Assembly (NCBI GenBank): GCA_019009955.1
Contig: CM032233.1
Coordinates: forward strand, 82,348,501-82,412,500
Reading direction: 5' to 3'
From: Riptortus pedestris
Taxonomy: Eukaryota > Arthropoda > Insecta > Hemiptera > Alydidae
DNA: 64,000 bases
Each line of letters starts with the position of its first letter. The stretch's first letter is position 1. The notes beneath the pieces were generated by a model. It did not search any database. It worked only from the letters and a program-made list of their open reading frames with translations, and had not been told where the DNA came from. This document shows positions 23,255 to 34,001 of the stretch, one piece after another. Position numbers and translations under genes: made by a program.

Positions 23255-23379
23255 TTGAACGCACCTCATTTCCGTCACCTACTTTGGTACGATCGATGGA
23301 AATTAGTGGACATTTTTCATAAATTGCGTGATGAGTACGATCTCAATAGCTGATTTCCATCTGCATTCAAATCTGCTAA

Positions 23380-23950
23380 AAATGGTTACAACGAGAGTAA
23401 TTATTTTTACCAGCAGTAAAAATAATACACATATCGTAAGTAAATTTTTTGGTTTAATTAAATTCATATGTAAACTAATATTATTTTTCAGACTCACCCT
23501 TTTATAATTATAGCTAATGTAAATTTAGAGTCGTAACAATGGTGAAACAGAAATAATTTAGTATGCCGTCCGAAATACGGTTAACGACCAGTCATGTTGT
23601 AAGGACGCCAGCGACCGGCGAAAGGTTAATTTGTATTCTGGTAACACAGTCTGTCACTGGCTGAATTGAAAACAATATGGTTAGTGATGGATTGCGCTCG
23701 CTATGAAGGACAATCGATAAAGGGTTAAATGAAAAATTCCTCAATCTGGTAGAAATTTTATTGCAAATGCTCAGCTACTTCCAGCTGTGCATGCCTCCAT
23801 CTTAAGATTTAAGGTTGACATATTGATATTTTGAGTCATAGTCTTCTGGAAGTCTGCCTCCAAATGTTCACAAAATATTTGCTGGGGAGACATAGATCCA
23901 CTAAAAGCACTTCCATTAAAACTTTTGAGTGCTTGAATGCGTTTTTCTAT
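23380..23950. other. No recognised feature
   Basis: Holds a GC-richer patch (23570-23720, with CCAGCGACCGGCGAAAGG) unlike its flanks. Family unknown. Confidence 0.35.
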
Positions 23951-23951
23951 T

Positions 23952-24538
23952 AGCAGATTTCCCTCAAGGGGAGGGGATCAGATATTGATGTTGTACTCAT
24001 GAAGAGAATTTCGACCTTCGATATGTCTTCCAATGTCCATCGATTCTGCTTAGGAGATGACGAAAATGAGGTCCGTTCAAAATTATATATATATTTGTCT
24101 GTTAACGCTCTAGCGGTCGCAATTTTTGTTTGACCGTAACCAAATTGATATATAAACGTTTTATACAAAAAGACAGATCAAGTTCGTTAAAGGCTGAAAG
24201 CGGGCCAATGGGAGGGGGGGGGTTTAGAGGGGGATTTTGGAAAATTTAAAATATCTCCGTTAGTATACGTCGGATCGAAAAATTGTATAAAACCAATCTT
24301 ATTGCGAATTAAATTTACTATAAATATTGTTATATACATTTATTCTCTATATTGAATATTAACCGAGATATTTGCATTTTTATTAAGTGTAACGAACGAG
24401 CTGCTGTCGCTTCTATATTGTCCGGCGAAAGCTAGTTCGGCCGTTTCCGTAACTGTTCGGCACTCGTATGGAGATTTCTCTATTGCATAACTTTACGTGG
24501 GAAATCTGCTTAGTTTACGCAATCCCTGCGTGACGGAC
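23952..24538 (+). mobile_element. Helentron-like element, subfamily with swapped 3' block
   Basis: 5' end AGCAGATTTCCCTCAAGG, standard 5' half, then after ATTAACCGAGATATTTGC it changes to a different 3' block (GCTAGTTCGGCCGTTTCCGT at 24430). The usual terminal part follows, with CAATCCCTGCGTGACGGAC. The same alternative block is found reversed near 57190 and 62170, so it defines a short subfamily of about 590 bp. Confidence 0.75.
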
Positions 24539-24539
24539 T

Positions 24540-25430
24540 TTATTTTTTACATTTCCGTTGCGAGATATTCATTTTTCTTTCGAGTCCTCCTTCCAACGTC
24601 TTGAAGTCCAAACACAGATCTTGAGCCCCTAGCTTGAACATAGTAGAGATTACACTGAGAATAAAGGATGCGATATGTTGCTCTAATGTGGACAATGAGG
24701 GACAAATTACTTCCCAGCCATTTCCTTGTCAGAGCCGGGCCTGGGCAAAGTACAGAGGGGTAGATAAGGGGCGTCCAGTATTCACCCTCATCTCCCCCAC
24801 CTCAATTGCCCCCTTTTAATCTCGTTAGTACATCCCTCCTTCCAGGCGGCTGGGCTAAACATTGTTTTTTAGTTCCTACTTCCTTTTGAGAAGGGACAGT
24901 TAGATGTAGGCAGGCTACAACCAAAGGCAGCACCGAGTTGTGATCCCCTAAATTTTCCAGTTAATTATGTTAATTTTGCCCAGTAATCCAAGTAATCCAC
25001 TAAATGACCCTTTTTCTTACTCTTGTGTCTACTGTTTTTACATTTTAAACCAACCTCTTCTGTTTATCAAGGCCTAACAATAATTCGCTGAACTTTAATG
25101 TAATAATATTTCATTGTTTATTTATCCGAATACAGTATTTAAATAATTAAATTTAATTCGAGAGCTTAGGTTATAAAAATTTATTCTGTACCTTGGAGAA
25201 ATGATTTGTACAGAACTAAAAATATTAAAGAGAAAGGAGCAATAACAAAGAAATTTAATGAAACTAAAATTGCAAGTACTATTCTACTCAATAGTTATAA
25301 ACAAAACCTGCAATTTGCCATTAATAATATTAATAATAGTTATAAAGTAGGTTTATTTTGAAATTTGAAATAATTTATCAGTTAAATATACAATTAAGTT
25401 ATCATAATAATATCTTTCCTTGTACTATAT
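24540..25430. other. No recognised feature; GC-richer patch
   Basis: 24690-24900 is relatively GC-rich (AGAGCCGGGCCTGGG). A 61-codon frame there shows no motif. The rest is AT-rich. Confidence 0.35.
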
Positions 25431-25434
25431 ATAA

Positions 25435-25935
25435 CATACATAAACATGGACTCATAAGTCCGTCTGTTGAGTTCAGCCATTATTTACTAAATTATTAATC
25501 AGCATGATTGATTTTTGCTATATAGATATATAAACATAACATTAACATAATATTACAATATTCTAAATAAAGCAAATAATCTTTTATAAGAATTCTATCT
25601 TTAAAAATCAACAAAAAATAAACTAATTATTAATATTTATTTACAAATAATAGAAGAAAATAATAAATAGAAAAACGTATCCATTATACTCAACTACAAG
25701 TAACCTCCTATATATCTGTGCAACACATAGATATTTATAAAGGGCCTACCGACCTTTGTCATGCAAAAACAAAATAAATTCGTATTGGCTAAATTTTGAT
25801 GAGCCAAGGAACTGCTTTCTAAATTCACTAAGCACTGGGCATACTGCTATAAAATGATATGTATTTTCTAATTCATTCATATTACACAAGGAGCATATCC
25901 AATTTGCCATTATTATGAAAGTTTAACATTTTAAA
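25435..25935 (-). pseudogene. Non-LTR retrotransposon 3' end, copy 1
   Basis: Minus-strand reading near 25913-25770 gives a cysteine knuckle CSLCNMNELENTYH...AVC (CX2CX9HX4C), then PVLSEFRKQFLG and EFILFLHDKGR before a stop. Such a knuckle lies at the C-terminus of many non-LTR retrotransposon ORF2 proteins. A 3' UTR-like part follows, with GTCCGTCTGTTGAG at 25459. Copy 2 at 35565-36045 shares both protein and UTR. 5'-truncated. Confidence 0.7.
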
Positions 25936-26004
25936 TACTAGGTATATTCTTACAATATATAATTGAGCATAAAATGTACTTTTGCATTAATTACAAATAT
26001 GCAT

Positions 26005-26050
26005 AATAAGCATAGGTTGTACACATGATGCAATTTTCCAACGAAAATAT
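26005..26050 (+). mobile_element. Helentron-like 5' trace
   Basis: GGTTGTACACATGATGCAATT and TTCCAACGAAAAT resemble the family segment GAGGTTGTACTCATGACGC. Only about 45 bp. It lies just before the GT/TA tract that holds the next Helitron. Confidence 0.4.
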
Positions 26051-26078
26051 ATGTTTGTTTCGAAAAAACATATATAAG

Positions 26079-26086
26079 TGTGTGTG

Positions 26087-26138
<52 letters not shown>
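26079..26138. repeat. (GT)n-(TA)n microsatellite
   Basis: Short GT run and longer TA run, ending exactly at the CTAG of the next Helitron. Confidence 0.95.
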
Positions 26139-26139
<1 letters not shown>

Positions 26140-27152
26140 TAGCTCAGATACCCGGCTTCGCCCGGGAATTGATTTGAGGCTGAATGGTGATGGTATTTTT
26201 TTGGCTAGGCTTTACTTTGCACAATATTTTGACATTTACCCGTCCCAGTGTTTAGGGTTAATACCCGTTTTTGGCATTCGTTAATAATAAAATTAATTTT
26301 TTATGTAAGGCTTCACTGTCCTCCAAAGTGCCATATTTCCCGTCTCCTGTGTATTATGCATAGATTCCAGTTATTAAGGACAAAATATTAACATTGATTT
26401 GAATTAATTTTTCCAGCTGAGGTACCTGATAGTTCAAATAGGAATGAATTGTTGAGCATATCAATATTTCTACGCAAATTACTTGCTTCACACATTGTTC
26501 CTGGAGAAATGTATAAAAACAAAAGTTAATCTAAATAACAAAGTAAACAACTTTTGTTATGCGCATGTTTGTCGAAAAACAAATAGACAATGAAATATCG
26601 CGAATTTTTATTTCAGGCCTCCCTTATAACCCCCACTCTCGTTCTAACCTAATCATTTTAATATAGCTTATAATCATGGAAGAATTAATGCTAATTGACA
26701 TACCGAGTTTTGTTAAGTTTGGTTCAATCGTTAGCGCCCAATAAAATAGTTGACTCCCGCTTTAGTTTATAGTGTTTATCTCGTTTATAGATTGTTAAAA
26801 GGCAAAAATGAATATCACAAAAGTTACTCTAAATAACAAAATAAACAACTCATATTTCATATTTGCCGAAAAACGAATAGAACGAAATATCGCTATTTTT
26901 AATTTCAGGTTTCCCTTATAAACCCCACTCCTGTTCGTCTCAGAGGATATTAATATAGCTTAAAGTCTAAGATGAGTTACTAGTAATATACATACCAAGT
27001 ATCATAAAATTCAGTTCAGCCGTTTATGCGTGAAAAGGTAACAAACAAACATACACGAAAGAAACAAAATGCAGTTATGGTGTCTGTGATATGTGAAACG
27101 AAAAGCTATCGTGAAATTTCGCGAAAGAAATCAATGTACTGACAGAGGTTAC

Positions 27153-27193
<41 letters not shown>
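26139..27193 (-). mobile_element. Helitron-like element 2, both ends defined
   Basis: The minus-strand 3' end is hairpin CCCGGGCGAAGCCGGG, TATCTGAG, CTAG (26139-26142), followed by T. The minus-strand 5' end is TC followed by a TA tract and AAAATTGTAACC, with host A before TC (27194). TC...CTAG between A and T is the canonical Helitron layout. Length is about 1055 bp. Module repeats are present (CCCTTATAACCCCCACT at 26620, and 26920). The TA tract appears to belong to the 5' end. Confidence 0.8.
27157..27191. repeat. (TA)n at Helitron 5' end
   Basis: About 35 bp of TA between the conserved 5' motif and the terminal TC on the minus strand. Confidence 0.9.
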
Positions 27194-27204
27194 TTCGGTT
27201 AGCA

Positions 27205-27400
27205 TTATAGACCTTTAAGATCATTAGTCGCCTCAGGCCATGACTTGAGGGATTCGCGATCAGAATTTTTACCTGGTGAGTAATCAACTCTTCTTAAAAT
27301 CCCCGTTAACCTAGGTGGACCTGGAATGAGTTGTCTCCAGTAGACTGACTGGCCCCATTGTACCCGGAGGGTCTGTAGCCAGTTCACGCTGTCTTCCTGT
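27205..27400 (-). pseudogene. Unknown protein relic, copy 1
   Basis: Minus-strand reading contains VYWRQLIPGPPRLTGILRR and VDYSPGK, which matches SYWRQLIPWPPWLTEFIRQ and VDHSLSK at 44592-44867. The reading frame is kept in both while third positions differ, as expected for a once-coding element. I do not recognise the protein. It lies between the Helitron 5' terminus and another TA tract. Confidence 0.45.
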
Positions 27401-27414
27401 TACTCACTAGACTC

Positions 27415-27415
<1 letters not shown>

Positions 27416-27446
<31 letters not shown>
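27416..27446. repeat. (TA)n microsatellite
   Basis: About 30 bp of TA, followed by CATATACATGTACACGCAC. Confidence 0.9.
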
Positions 27447-27455
<9 letters not shown>

Positions 27456-27584
27456 TGTACACGCACATATGTCTGTTAATTTGTTTTTAATATTTATGAA
27501 AGTCGATATATTAACCCCAACCACTACTCAGGGTATTTTGAGCTTTAAATACAGAGAATATATGATAAGGTGTCATTCCAGCTA

Positions 27585-27625
27585 TTAGGAAATATGCTTA
27601 GTTCACGCAGCCCCGGTGTGACTCA
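27585..27625 (+). mobile_element. Short Helentron-like 3' end
   Basis: GGAAATATGCTTAGTTCACG, then CAGCCCCGGTGTGACTCAC and a T-run. Hairpin damaged. Confidence 0.55.
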
Positions 27626-27629
27626 CTTT

Positions 27630-28328
27630 TTCTTTATGCTATTTAATTTACGAGGTTTGTTGCCAACATCTGACAGTTCACCCTATGAATACGGACCATT
27701 GAAACTATTTGAATAACAAAGTAAAGTTAAAGTAAAAGTTGTTGTTGTCATGTGACAAATATGATTGATTGTCCCTCCCATGGTCATAAAATAATGAAGA
27801 AAAACTGAAATTAATAATATTTATTTGATCGAGTAGATTTATACTGAATAATATTTTAATTACCTTTTGACACAGATATACATACCGGACGTTGAGTATG
27901 TGCTAGATAAAAATAAAATTATTTTGTTTTCTGTTTTTCTTACTCCATTTATTATTCGGCGATGAAAATGAAAGTTGTAGATATATTTTCTGTTCTACAT
28001 ATTCATTCCCTCAACGTAGTTAGGAGTAAACGTCATAACAATTTCCAGCAAAACCTTAGATGAGCAGAACACATTTTTATATAAATCGTGTTAAATTTCA
28101 AAAAACGTTTTGGTCACCGACGACAAAATTATTATTTTCTAAAATAATAATACCTATTAAATTGAATGTTGGTGAAAAACAAACAAATGACTTGTATCTC
28201 AGAAAGTCCTATAAAGTTGCAACTACATAACTACTCTGCGTCCGATGTCGTAAAGGACAACACAACGTAAAGTATGACTAGAGCTGAACCGAACAGGGAA
28301 CTAAGTTTCGTTCTGCTTTTAGCTTGTT
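27630..28328. other. No recognised feature
   Basis: AT-rich, no motif found up to the mariner-like terminal repeat. Confidence 0.4.
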
Positions 28329-28330
28329 TA

Positions 28331-28880
28331 TACAGGGTGATTACTGGGAAACGCATGTTTTTGACTTGCGTAGTATACTAGGAACGTCGTTCGGTGACGA
28401 CGGGAAGTTGTTGCGCTGTGGAGGGGGGAGTGTGCAGTTTCAGTTGTAGCCGAGATATGGAACCTTGAGCATCGGACGTTTGTCATGCGACGGTTTTACG
28501 CAAATGGTGAATCAGTCACGCAGACTCAGCGAGAATTTCGTGCACATTTTAACATTGCAAGGCATGGTGCTATCCCTGATCATAACACGATATTGCGTTG
28601 GATACATAATGTTAACACAGCTGGATCTTTCCTTAAGAAGAAACCTCCTGGACCGGTAAAGCAAAATCCGTAGCAAGTTTTAAAGAATGCCTTCAACACT
28701 GTATCCAAGCAGAAGGCAACCACCTTAGTGTAATTTTTAAAAGCTAAATTGTAAGTAATTTTATTCTGAAAAAATTGAATATTGTGTAAACTGTTTTTCC
28801 ATTCATAAATACATTTTTTGCTCTGAATTGCCTGAGTACTCGTTATTTGAAAAACATACGTTTCTCGGTAATCACCCTAT
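28331..28880 (+). mobile_element. Internally deleted mariner-like (DUF4817) transposon
   Basis: Inverted ends TACAGGGTGATTACTGGGAA (28331) and the reverse complement of TTTCTCGGTAATCACCCTA (28861-28879) are flanked by TA. Inside, a 62-residue frame from 28485 has FYANGES, TQREFRAHFN, and TILRWIHN...KKKPPG, the N-terminal helix-turn-helix seen in IS630/Tc1/mariner-type transposases of insects (DUF4817). A stop follows. In another frame, about 28670-28743 gives FKECLQHCIQAEGNHLSVIFK, the usual C-terminus of the same transposases. The catalytic middle is missing. Confidence 0.75.
28485..28673 (+). pseudogene. Transposase N-terminal HTH remnant (DUF4817-like)
   Basis: Residues 1-60 hold the DNA-binding domain: RRFYANGESVTQTQREFR at the start, then a second helical part with P.HNTILRWI and a basic KPPG linker. 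A full-length protein of this type would be about 300 residues or more with a DDD/E core, absent here. The stop at 28671 comes just before the shifted C-terminal segment. Confidence 0.7.
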
Positions 28881-28884
28881 ACAT

Positions 28885-29430
28885 ACATATTAGGTTTATT
28901 CGTACCATTCCATTTTTTTTTATTTATCATAAAATGTAAAATTTCATCAGCTAATGTTTTTCTGTCCAGATAGAATCACAAGAAATGTCAATAGAAATCT
29001 GAGAATAATATCAGCCATAATTAGAGAGATGGAGAGAGGGGATGTCCGAATGGAATGGTTCAGATCATTGCGACAGACTAACGAGGAAGGAACTAGCTAT
29101 CATTCAAGGGAACAGAAAAACAGAGCGGGTCTACGCTCAAAAGGATTTTATTTCATCACAATCCTTCCATAACGTTCATTAGGTTTCCGTAGCATCATTA
29201 GTATTGTATATCATAAGGAACAAGAAATCTGGATTAAAGTCTACATTGCATTATTCAGGTTTATATACTTTCTTTCGAATATTCAAGTAAATGGTTCATT
29301 TTAATTTACAATAATTTTATAATATAATAAGCATTACCTATAAATTAGGGAGAGATGATACTTCTTATAAAGAATTTATAAAATAACTCATTAGGTTCAA
29401 GTGTGTCATGCAAATTTAGTTTTTTTTAAC
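28885..29430. other. No recognised feature
   Basis: A 72-codon frame at 28954-29172 (polar, R/E-rich) has no known motif. The rest is AT-rich. Confidence 0.35.
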
Positions 29431-29435
29431 TATTG

Positions 29436-29525
29436 AGATTGTACTAATGAAGCGATTTTCGAAAACTTTCCTCAAATTTGTATCGATCCGACCTAGGAGA
29501 TGACGAAAATGAGGTCCGTTCAGAA
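29436..29525 (+). mobile_element. Helentron-like 5' fragment
   Basis: ATTGAGATTGTACTAATGAAG, then CCTAGGAGATGACGAAAATG and AGGTCCGTTCAGAATTG, up to the TA tract. The terminal hairpin is lost. A Helitron sits in the tract, and Helentron sequence resumes at about 30925. Confidence 0.7.
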
Positions 29526-29553
29526 TTGTATATAAATACATAAATAAAGACAC

Positions 29554-29562
<9 letters not shown>

Positions 29563-29616
<54 letters not shown>
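29563..29616. repeat. (TA)n microsatellite
   Basis: About 54 bp of TA ending at the Helitron CTAG. Confidence 0.95.
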
Positions 29617-29617
<1 letters not shown>

Positions 29618-30861
29618 TAGCTCAGATACCCGGCTTCGCTCGGGAATTCATTTGAGGCTGAATAGTGATGGTATATTTTTGGCAAGGCTTTACTTTGCAC
29701 AATATATTGACATTTACCCGTTCTAGTGTTTAGGGTTAATGCCCGTTGTTGGCATTTGTTAATAATAAAATTATTTTTTTATGTAAGACTTCACTGTCCT
29801 GTACTTTGTCATATTTCCCGCCTCCTGTGCATTATCCAAAGATTTGAATTATTAAGGAGAAAATATTGGCATACATTTGAATTAATTTTTCAGGTGAGGT
29901 ACCTGGTAGTTCATATTGAAAAGAAGTGTTGAGCATTTCTCTAAATAACAAAATAAACAACTTTTGTTATGTTCATATTTGCCGAAACCCCAATAGGAAA
30001 TCATTATTATTAATTTCAGGCCTCCCTTATAACCCCCACTCCTGCCCGTCCCTAGAAATGTTAGTGAAAGGAAAGCGTAGAAAGGAAGGCGTTAGTGCTA
30101 ATACACATACTGAGTGTTTTATTTAGTTCGGTTGAGTCTTTTGTGCCAAATAAAATTGTAGTCTCCCGCTATAATTTTTAGCGTATAACGCCGTTATACT
30201 TCGGTATACGATGATAGTGTATATAAAAAAAAGTTTCTCTAAATAACAAAATAAACAGCCTTTGTTATGTGCATATTTGCCAAAAATGCAATAGGAAACG
30301 AAATATCACTATTATTAATTTCAGGCCTTCCTTATAACCCCCACTCCTGCCCGTCCCTAGAAATGTTAGTATAGCTTATTATAATGAAGGCGTCAGTACT
30401 AATTCACATACCGAGTTTGGTTTAATTCGGCTGAGTCTTTAGTGCCAAATAAAATTGTGGACTCCCGCTATAGTTTATAGCGTATAACTTATTTATGCTA
30501 CCGTATACGGCAAATGTGCATATAACAAAAGTTATATAAAAAAGCTGAAAAAGCAATAGGAAACGAAATATCTCTATTTTTAATTTCAGGCCTCCCTTAT
30601 AACCCCCACTCCTGTTCGTCTTAAAGAATATTAATATAGCCTAAAGTCTAAGTTGGGCTAGTAGTAATATACATACCAAGTTTCATAAAATTCGGTTCAG
30701 CCGTTTATGCGTGAAAAGGTAACAAACAAACAAACAAACAAATAAACAAACAAACAAACAGACACGAAAGAAACAAAATGTAGTTATGGTGTCTATGACA
30801 TGTGAAACGAAAAGTTATCGTGAAATTTCACGAAAAAAATCAATGTACAGACAGAGGTTAC

Positions 30862-30869
<8 letters not shown>
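29617..30869 (-). mobile_element. Helitron-like element 3 (non-autonomous)
   Basis: The minus-strand 3' end has CTAG at 29617-29620, then (in plus) CTCAGATACCCGGCTTCGC. Three internal modules show AACCCCCACTCCTG at about 30030, 30337 and 30602 (spacing 307 and 265 bp). The 5' end has a run of AAAC units, AAAATGTAGTTATGGTGTC and CAATGTACAGACAGAGG. There is TA on both sides. No protein-coding core. Confidence 0.75.

Positions 30870-30919
<50 letters not shown>
30870..30919. repeat. (TA)n microsatellite
   Basis: About 50 bp between the Helitron 5' motif and resumed Helentron sequence. Confidence 0.95.
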
Positions 30920-30924
<5 letters not shown>

Positions 30925-30927
<3 letters not shown>

Positions 30928-32192
30928 TCTCTAACATGAATTTTAACCGAGATATTTGAATTTTCAGCCTTCAGTACACCCCCCCTCCTACTCATGTCAT
31001 ATTAACCTGTTATATTATGAACCACTGTATTCTAAGCTTAAATACCAAATATTGTTTACAAGAGGCTTTTATTATTATTTGAGATACATGCAAATTCGTT
31101 GTTTGATGACATCATCATTTAAGATTTTTTGTTTACTTTAAAAACGTTTATTTGATCTACACCATACTCAGAATTTCGAATTTTCTGTCAACACTAAAGA
31201 TCGTATATTCTATTGGCTGAAGTCGTACCTGAAACAGTGGGGGTTTAGCGGAGGGGTGGATTCGAAAATTGGGGCTCGTTTACCAAAAAATTCTCAAATG
31301 TCCATCGATCCTACCTTGGATTTGACGATGAGATCCGTTCAAAATATTATATATATAAAGATATATTTGTTTGTTAAAGCTCTGGTGGTAGCCATTTGTG
31401 CTTGTTCCTTATTTCTTTGTAATATTAAAGTCAAGTTCATTAACTAACAAATCAAAATTTATTGTTTATTATGAGTTGGGTCAAAAATTGTTATAGAACC
31501 ACGCTTGCACTAAATGTAATTGTTTGCAATTGCAGTTCTGTTAAGGGAGTTATTTCTTTATCTTTTCCAGACTTCAGTAACCCCCTCCCCTATTGCACTC
31601 ATCTCACTTTAAGAATTGGTCAATATATCTTAAAACGTCTTATTCAAAGCTTTAATAACAAATACCCTTCTGCTGTGTGAGAAACATGCAAGTACCTTCG
31701 ATGAGAGAACACCCATTAAGATTTCACGTTTTAGGCTCCATAATATTTATTTTATCAAACCAACAATTGGTGTTTGACTGTTTCATGCAATAATATAGAT
31801 TGCCTTTGTACATGGCTAAAATCAAACTAGGATGAGAAGGATCATAGAAATTTAGACAAAAAAAAATAAAAAATTTTCAGGTATTATAAGACGAATCAAA
31901 AATTCTTTTATGACCAATTTTTTTCCACATAATTTTCCACAATTGCTATATATATTTCACATCTCAAATATTTTGGCAGTTTTTCTTTTAGCCTTCAGTA
32001 AACCCCCTCATCTGATATTCACTCAGAGTAACTGAGTTACTTATCACCTTATGAGCCGATTAAATTCGAACTCCTGTTTCAATCGTGTTTATTAAGAGAA
32101 AAATAGAGAACAGATGGTGAATTGCGCTCACCAGCGTGCTATTACAGCACGTGAGATATTTTCTCAGTTTAAGAAGCCACTGATTGACGGGC
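30925..32192 (+). mobile_element. Composite forward Helentron-like copies
   Basis: Begins in mid-family (TTCTCTAACATGAATTTTAACCG). An interior variant with CAACACTAAAGATCGTA follows, then at about 31294 a 5'-type block recurs (AATGTCCATCGATCCTACC) with a short TA run. Diverged interior runs to the 3' end at 32160-32192 (AAGAAGCCACTGATTGACGG). At least two copies are merged. Confidence 0.6.
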
Positions 32193-32195
32193 TTT

Positions 32196-32519
32196 AAGTA
32201 GATTTTCATTAAGGGGAATCAGCTATTGAGGTCGTACTCATGACGCGATTTTTGACAAATTCCCTGAAATGGCCATCGATCCAACCAAGGAGATGACGAA
32301 AATGAGGTCCATTAAAATTTTTAAAAACTGAGATATTCACATTTTTCAGTTTTCGGCCTTTAGTGAACCCCCACTCCTACTCATGTCATATTAACAATAA
32401 GCTGTTATATTATGAAGCACCTTATTTGAAGCCTAAATACTAAATATGGTTCTCATTGAACATTTACTTTTTGAGATAAATGCAAATACGTGACGTACGT
32501 GGGAAATATGCTTAGCGGA
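32196..32519 (+). mobile_element. Helentron-like element, deleted, joined head to tail
   Basis: Starts AAGTAGATTTTCATTAAGGGG only three T after the 3' end of the previous copy. It carries the 5' block, jumps across the microsatellite to the AACCCCCACTCCTACTCATG block, and ends GGGAAATATGCTTAGCGGA with the hairpin lost. Length about 325 bp. Confidence 0.7.
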
Positions 32520-33993
32520 TTTTTTATTTATGGAGGTATCACACATGACTATAAAAAACTACTACCTCTATAATTAACTCCTTCGGGAAGTCCTTATCCA
32601 ATGAAGTTGACGTTAGTTCAATATTTAATATTTTTGAATAAGGTTATTGTGAGACTATTAATTCTGTTTTCCTTCCTTGAATGATTACACTAGTTCCCAC
32701 ATCGTTTGTCAGTGGTAATGATCTCAGCCCTTTCTCTCTTAGTGCTCCACTTTCCCCTACTAATTCATAGTTGTCAACTTCTCTAAGTAGTTGTTATTAG
32801 CATGACACTCCTCAGATATTGTGCAATGCTCTACAATCAGATATCAAATCGTTATCCAAAATTAGTAAGTTGATCCACGATATATGTAATAAAAAATAAT
32901 GATAATTTATACATTATAACTTTATTTCATCCGTTAGAAAACGAGATTAACCGAAGTACCACTGTCTTGGGGAATCTTATCTTTTAGAGATGCGTCTGTG
33001 TTAGGTCTTCATCTCATAAATTTTAATATACACTTAATGTGATGAAGGAATTATCGCCAGGCTACGATGTGAAACATAAGGTTGAAAGCCAGATTTCAAT
33101 GAAACACAATATCAGGACTTCCAATCTTTGACCTTATTTCTAGGCTTTGCTAAATGAAAAGAAAAAGATTTAGGATGATGCTATGATTTTAATGTTATGG
33201 TGTTCTGAGATCAGTTATTTATGGATTGTATTATCGACAAACACCTGATCGTAAATCCCCTATCCTATGGTTAAGATATAGATAGTGGTTGTAATAAAAC
33301 GTTTAATTTCATAAAAATTCATTCAAAGATCCCTCAAGCAGCTCCACCCTAAGTTTTCAACATTTTACTCCGAGCTGAATTCACTTCTGTGAATGCATTT
33401 GTCAGTACTCTGCATTGCACTGAATGCATTTCTGTCCGAACTAGCTTGGTGTAATTAGTCATGTTTTTCTTCAAATACTTGATTGTTTTATATTTGCAAA
33501 CATTTTAATGAACAACTCTTCTATAAAATATCAAATAATAATTGAAAAATTGTGATCTACCATTAACTACCCAAACTATTTAGTGTTTACCAAAAATAAT
33601 AGTAGGATAGAATATAGGTTTACTTCATTTCCTCTAGAATCTCTTACATAACATTCGCCATCAATTTTGTTAAACAAAATATGCTTTATTAATAAGAGAG
33701 ATTTTAATTGTAAGATTAAGTAAAGTTTGTTATTTATATTTTATTGCACCTTATCGTTACTGAAACCAATTAAATTATTTAAGGCAATAAATAAATCTTC
33801 AGGTCTCACCAAACTTTCTTTATTATTTTTAGCTGCAAACATTTCGACCTCCGAGGCATTTACAAGTTTGAAAATTATTTTCCTAAGTCACTATGAAACT
33901 AAAACACTGCAGAAGAATAAAAAACGTATGATAATCAGCATTAACCAATGTGGCAATTTGGGATCAATTATAATATTGAGATCTTTTATATTC
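32520..33993. other. No recognised feature
   Basis: AT-rich. A 90-codon frame at 33727-33999 ends beside the hAT insertion and has no recognisable domain. I do not call it a gene. Confidence 0.35.
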
Positions 33994-34001
33994 CCTTAAA
34001 T

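Larger units (their letters stand above)
21650..23377 (-). mobile_element. Helentron-like copy split by a nested Helitron
   Basis: 21650-21778 is the reverse interior (CGATTTCAGCGGTTAACG, TTTGGTAACGATCAAGC). 23250-23377 is the reverse 5' end (CGATCGATGGAAATTAGTGG to AAATCTGCT). Between them lies a forward Helitron flanked by CA/TA tracts. Joining the outer parts restores the family order, so the Helitron entered the microsatellite slot of an existing Helentron copy. Confidence 0.75.

Noticed and set aside
33727..33999. 90-codon frame next to the hAT element
   Set aside because: AT-driven composition, no motif, ends near the insertion site by chance.
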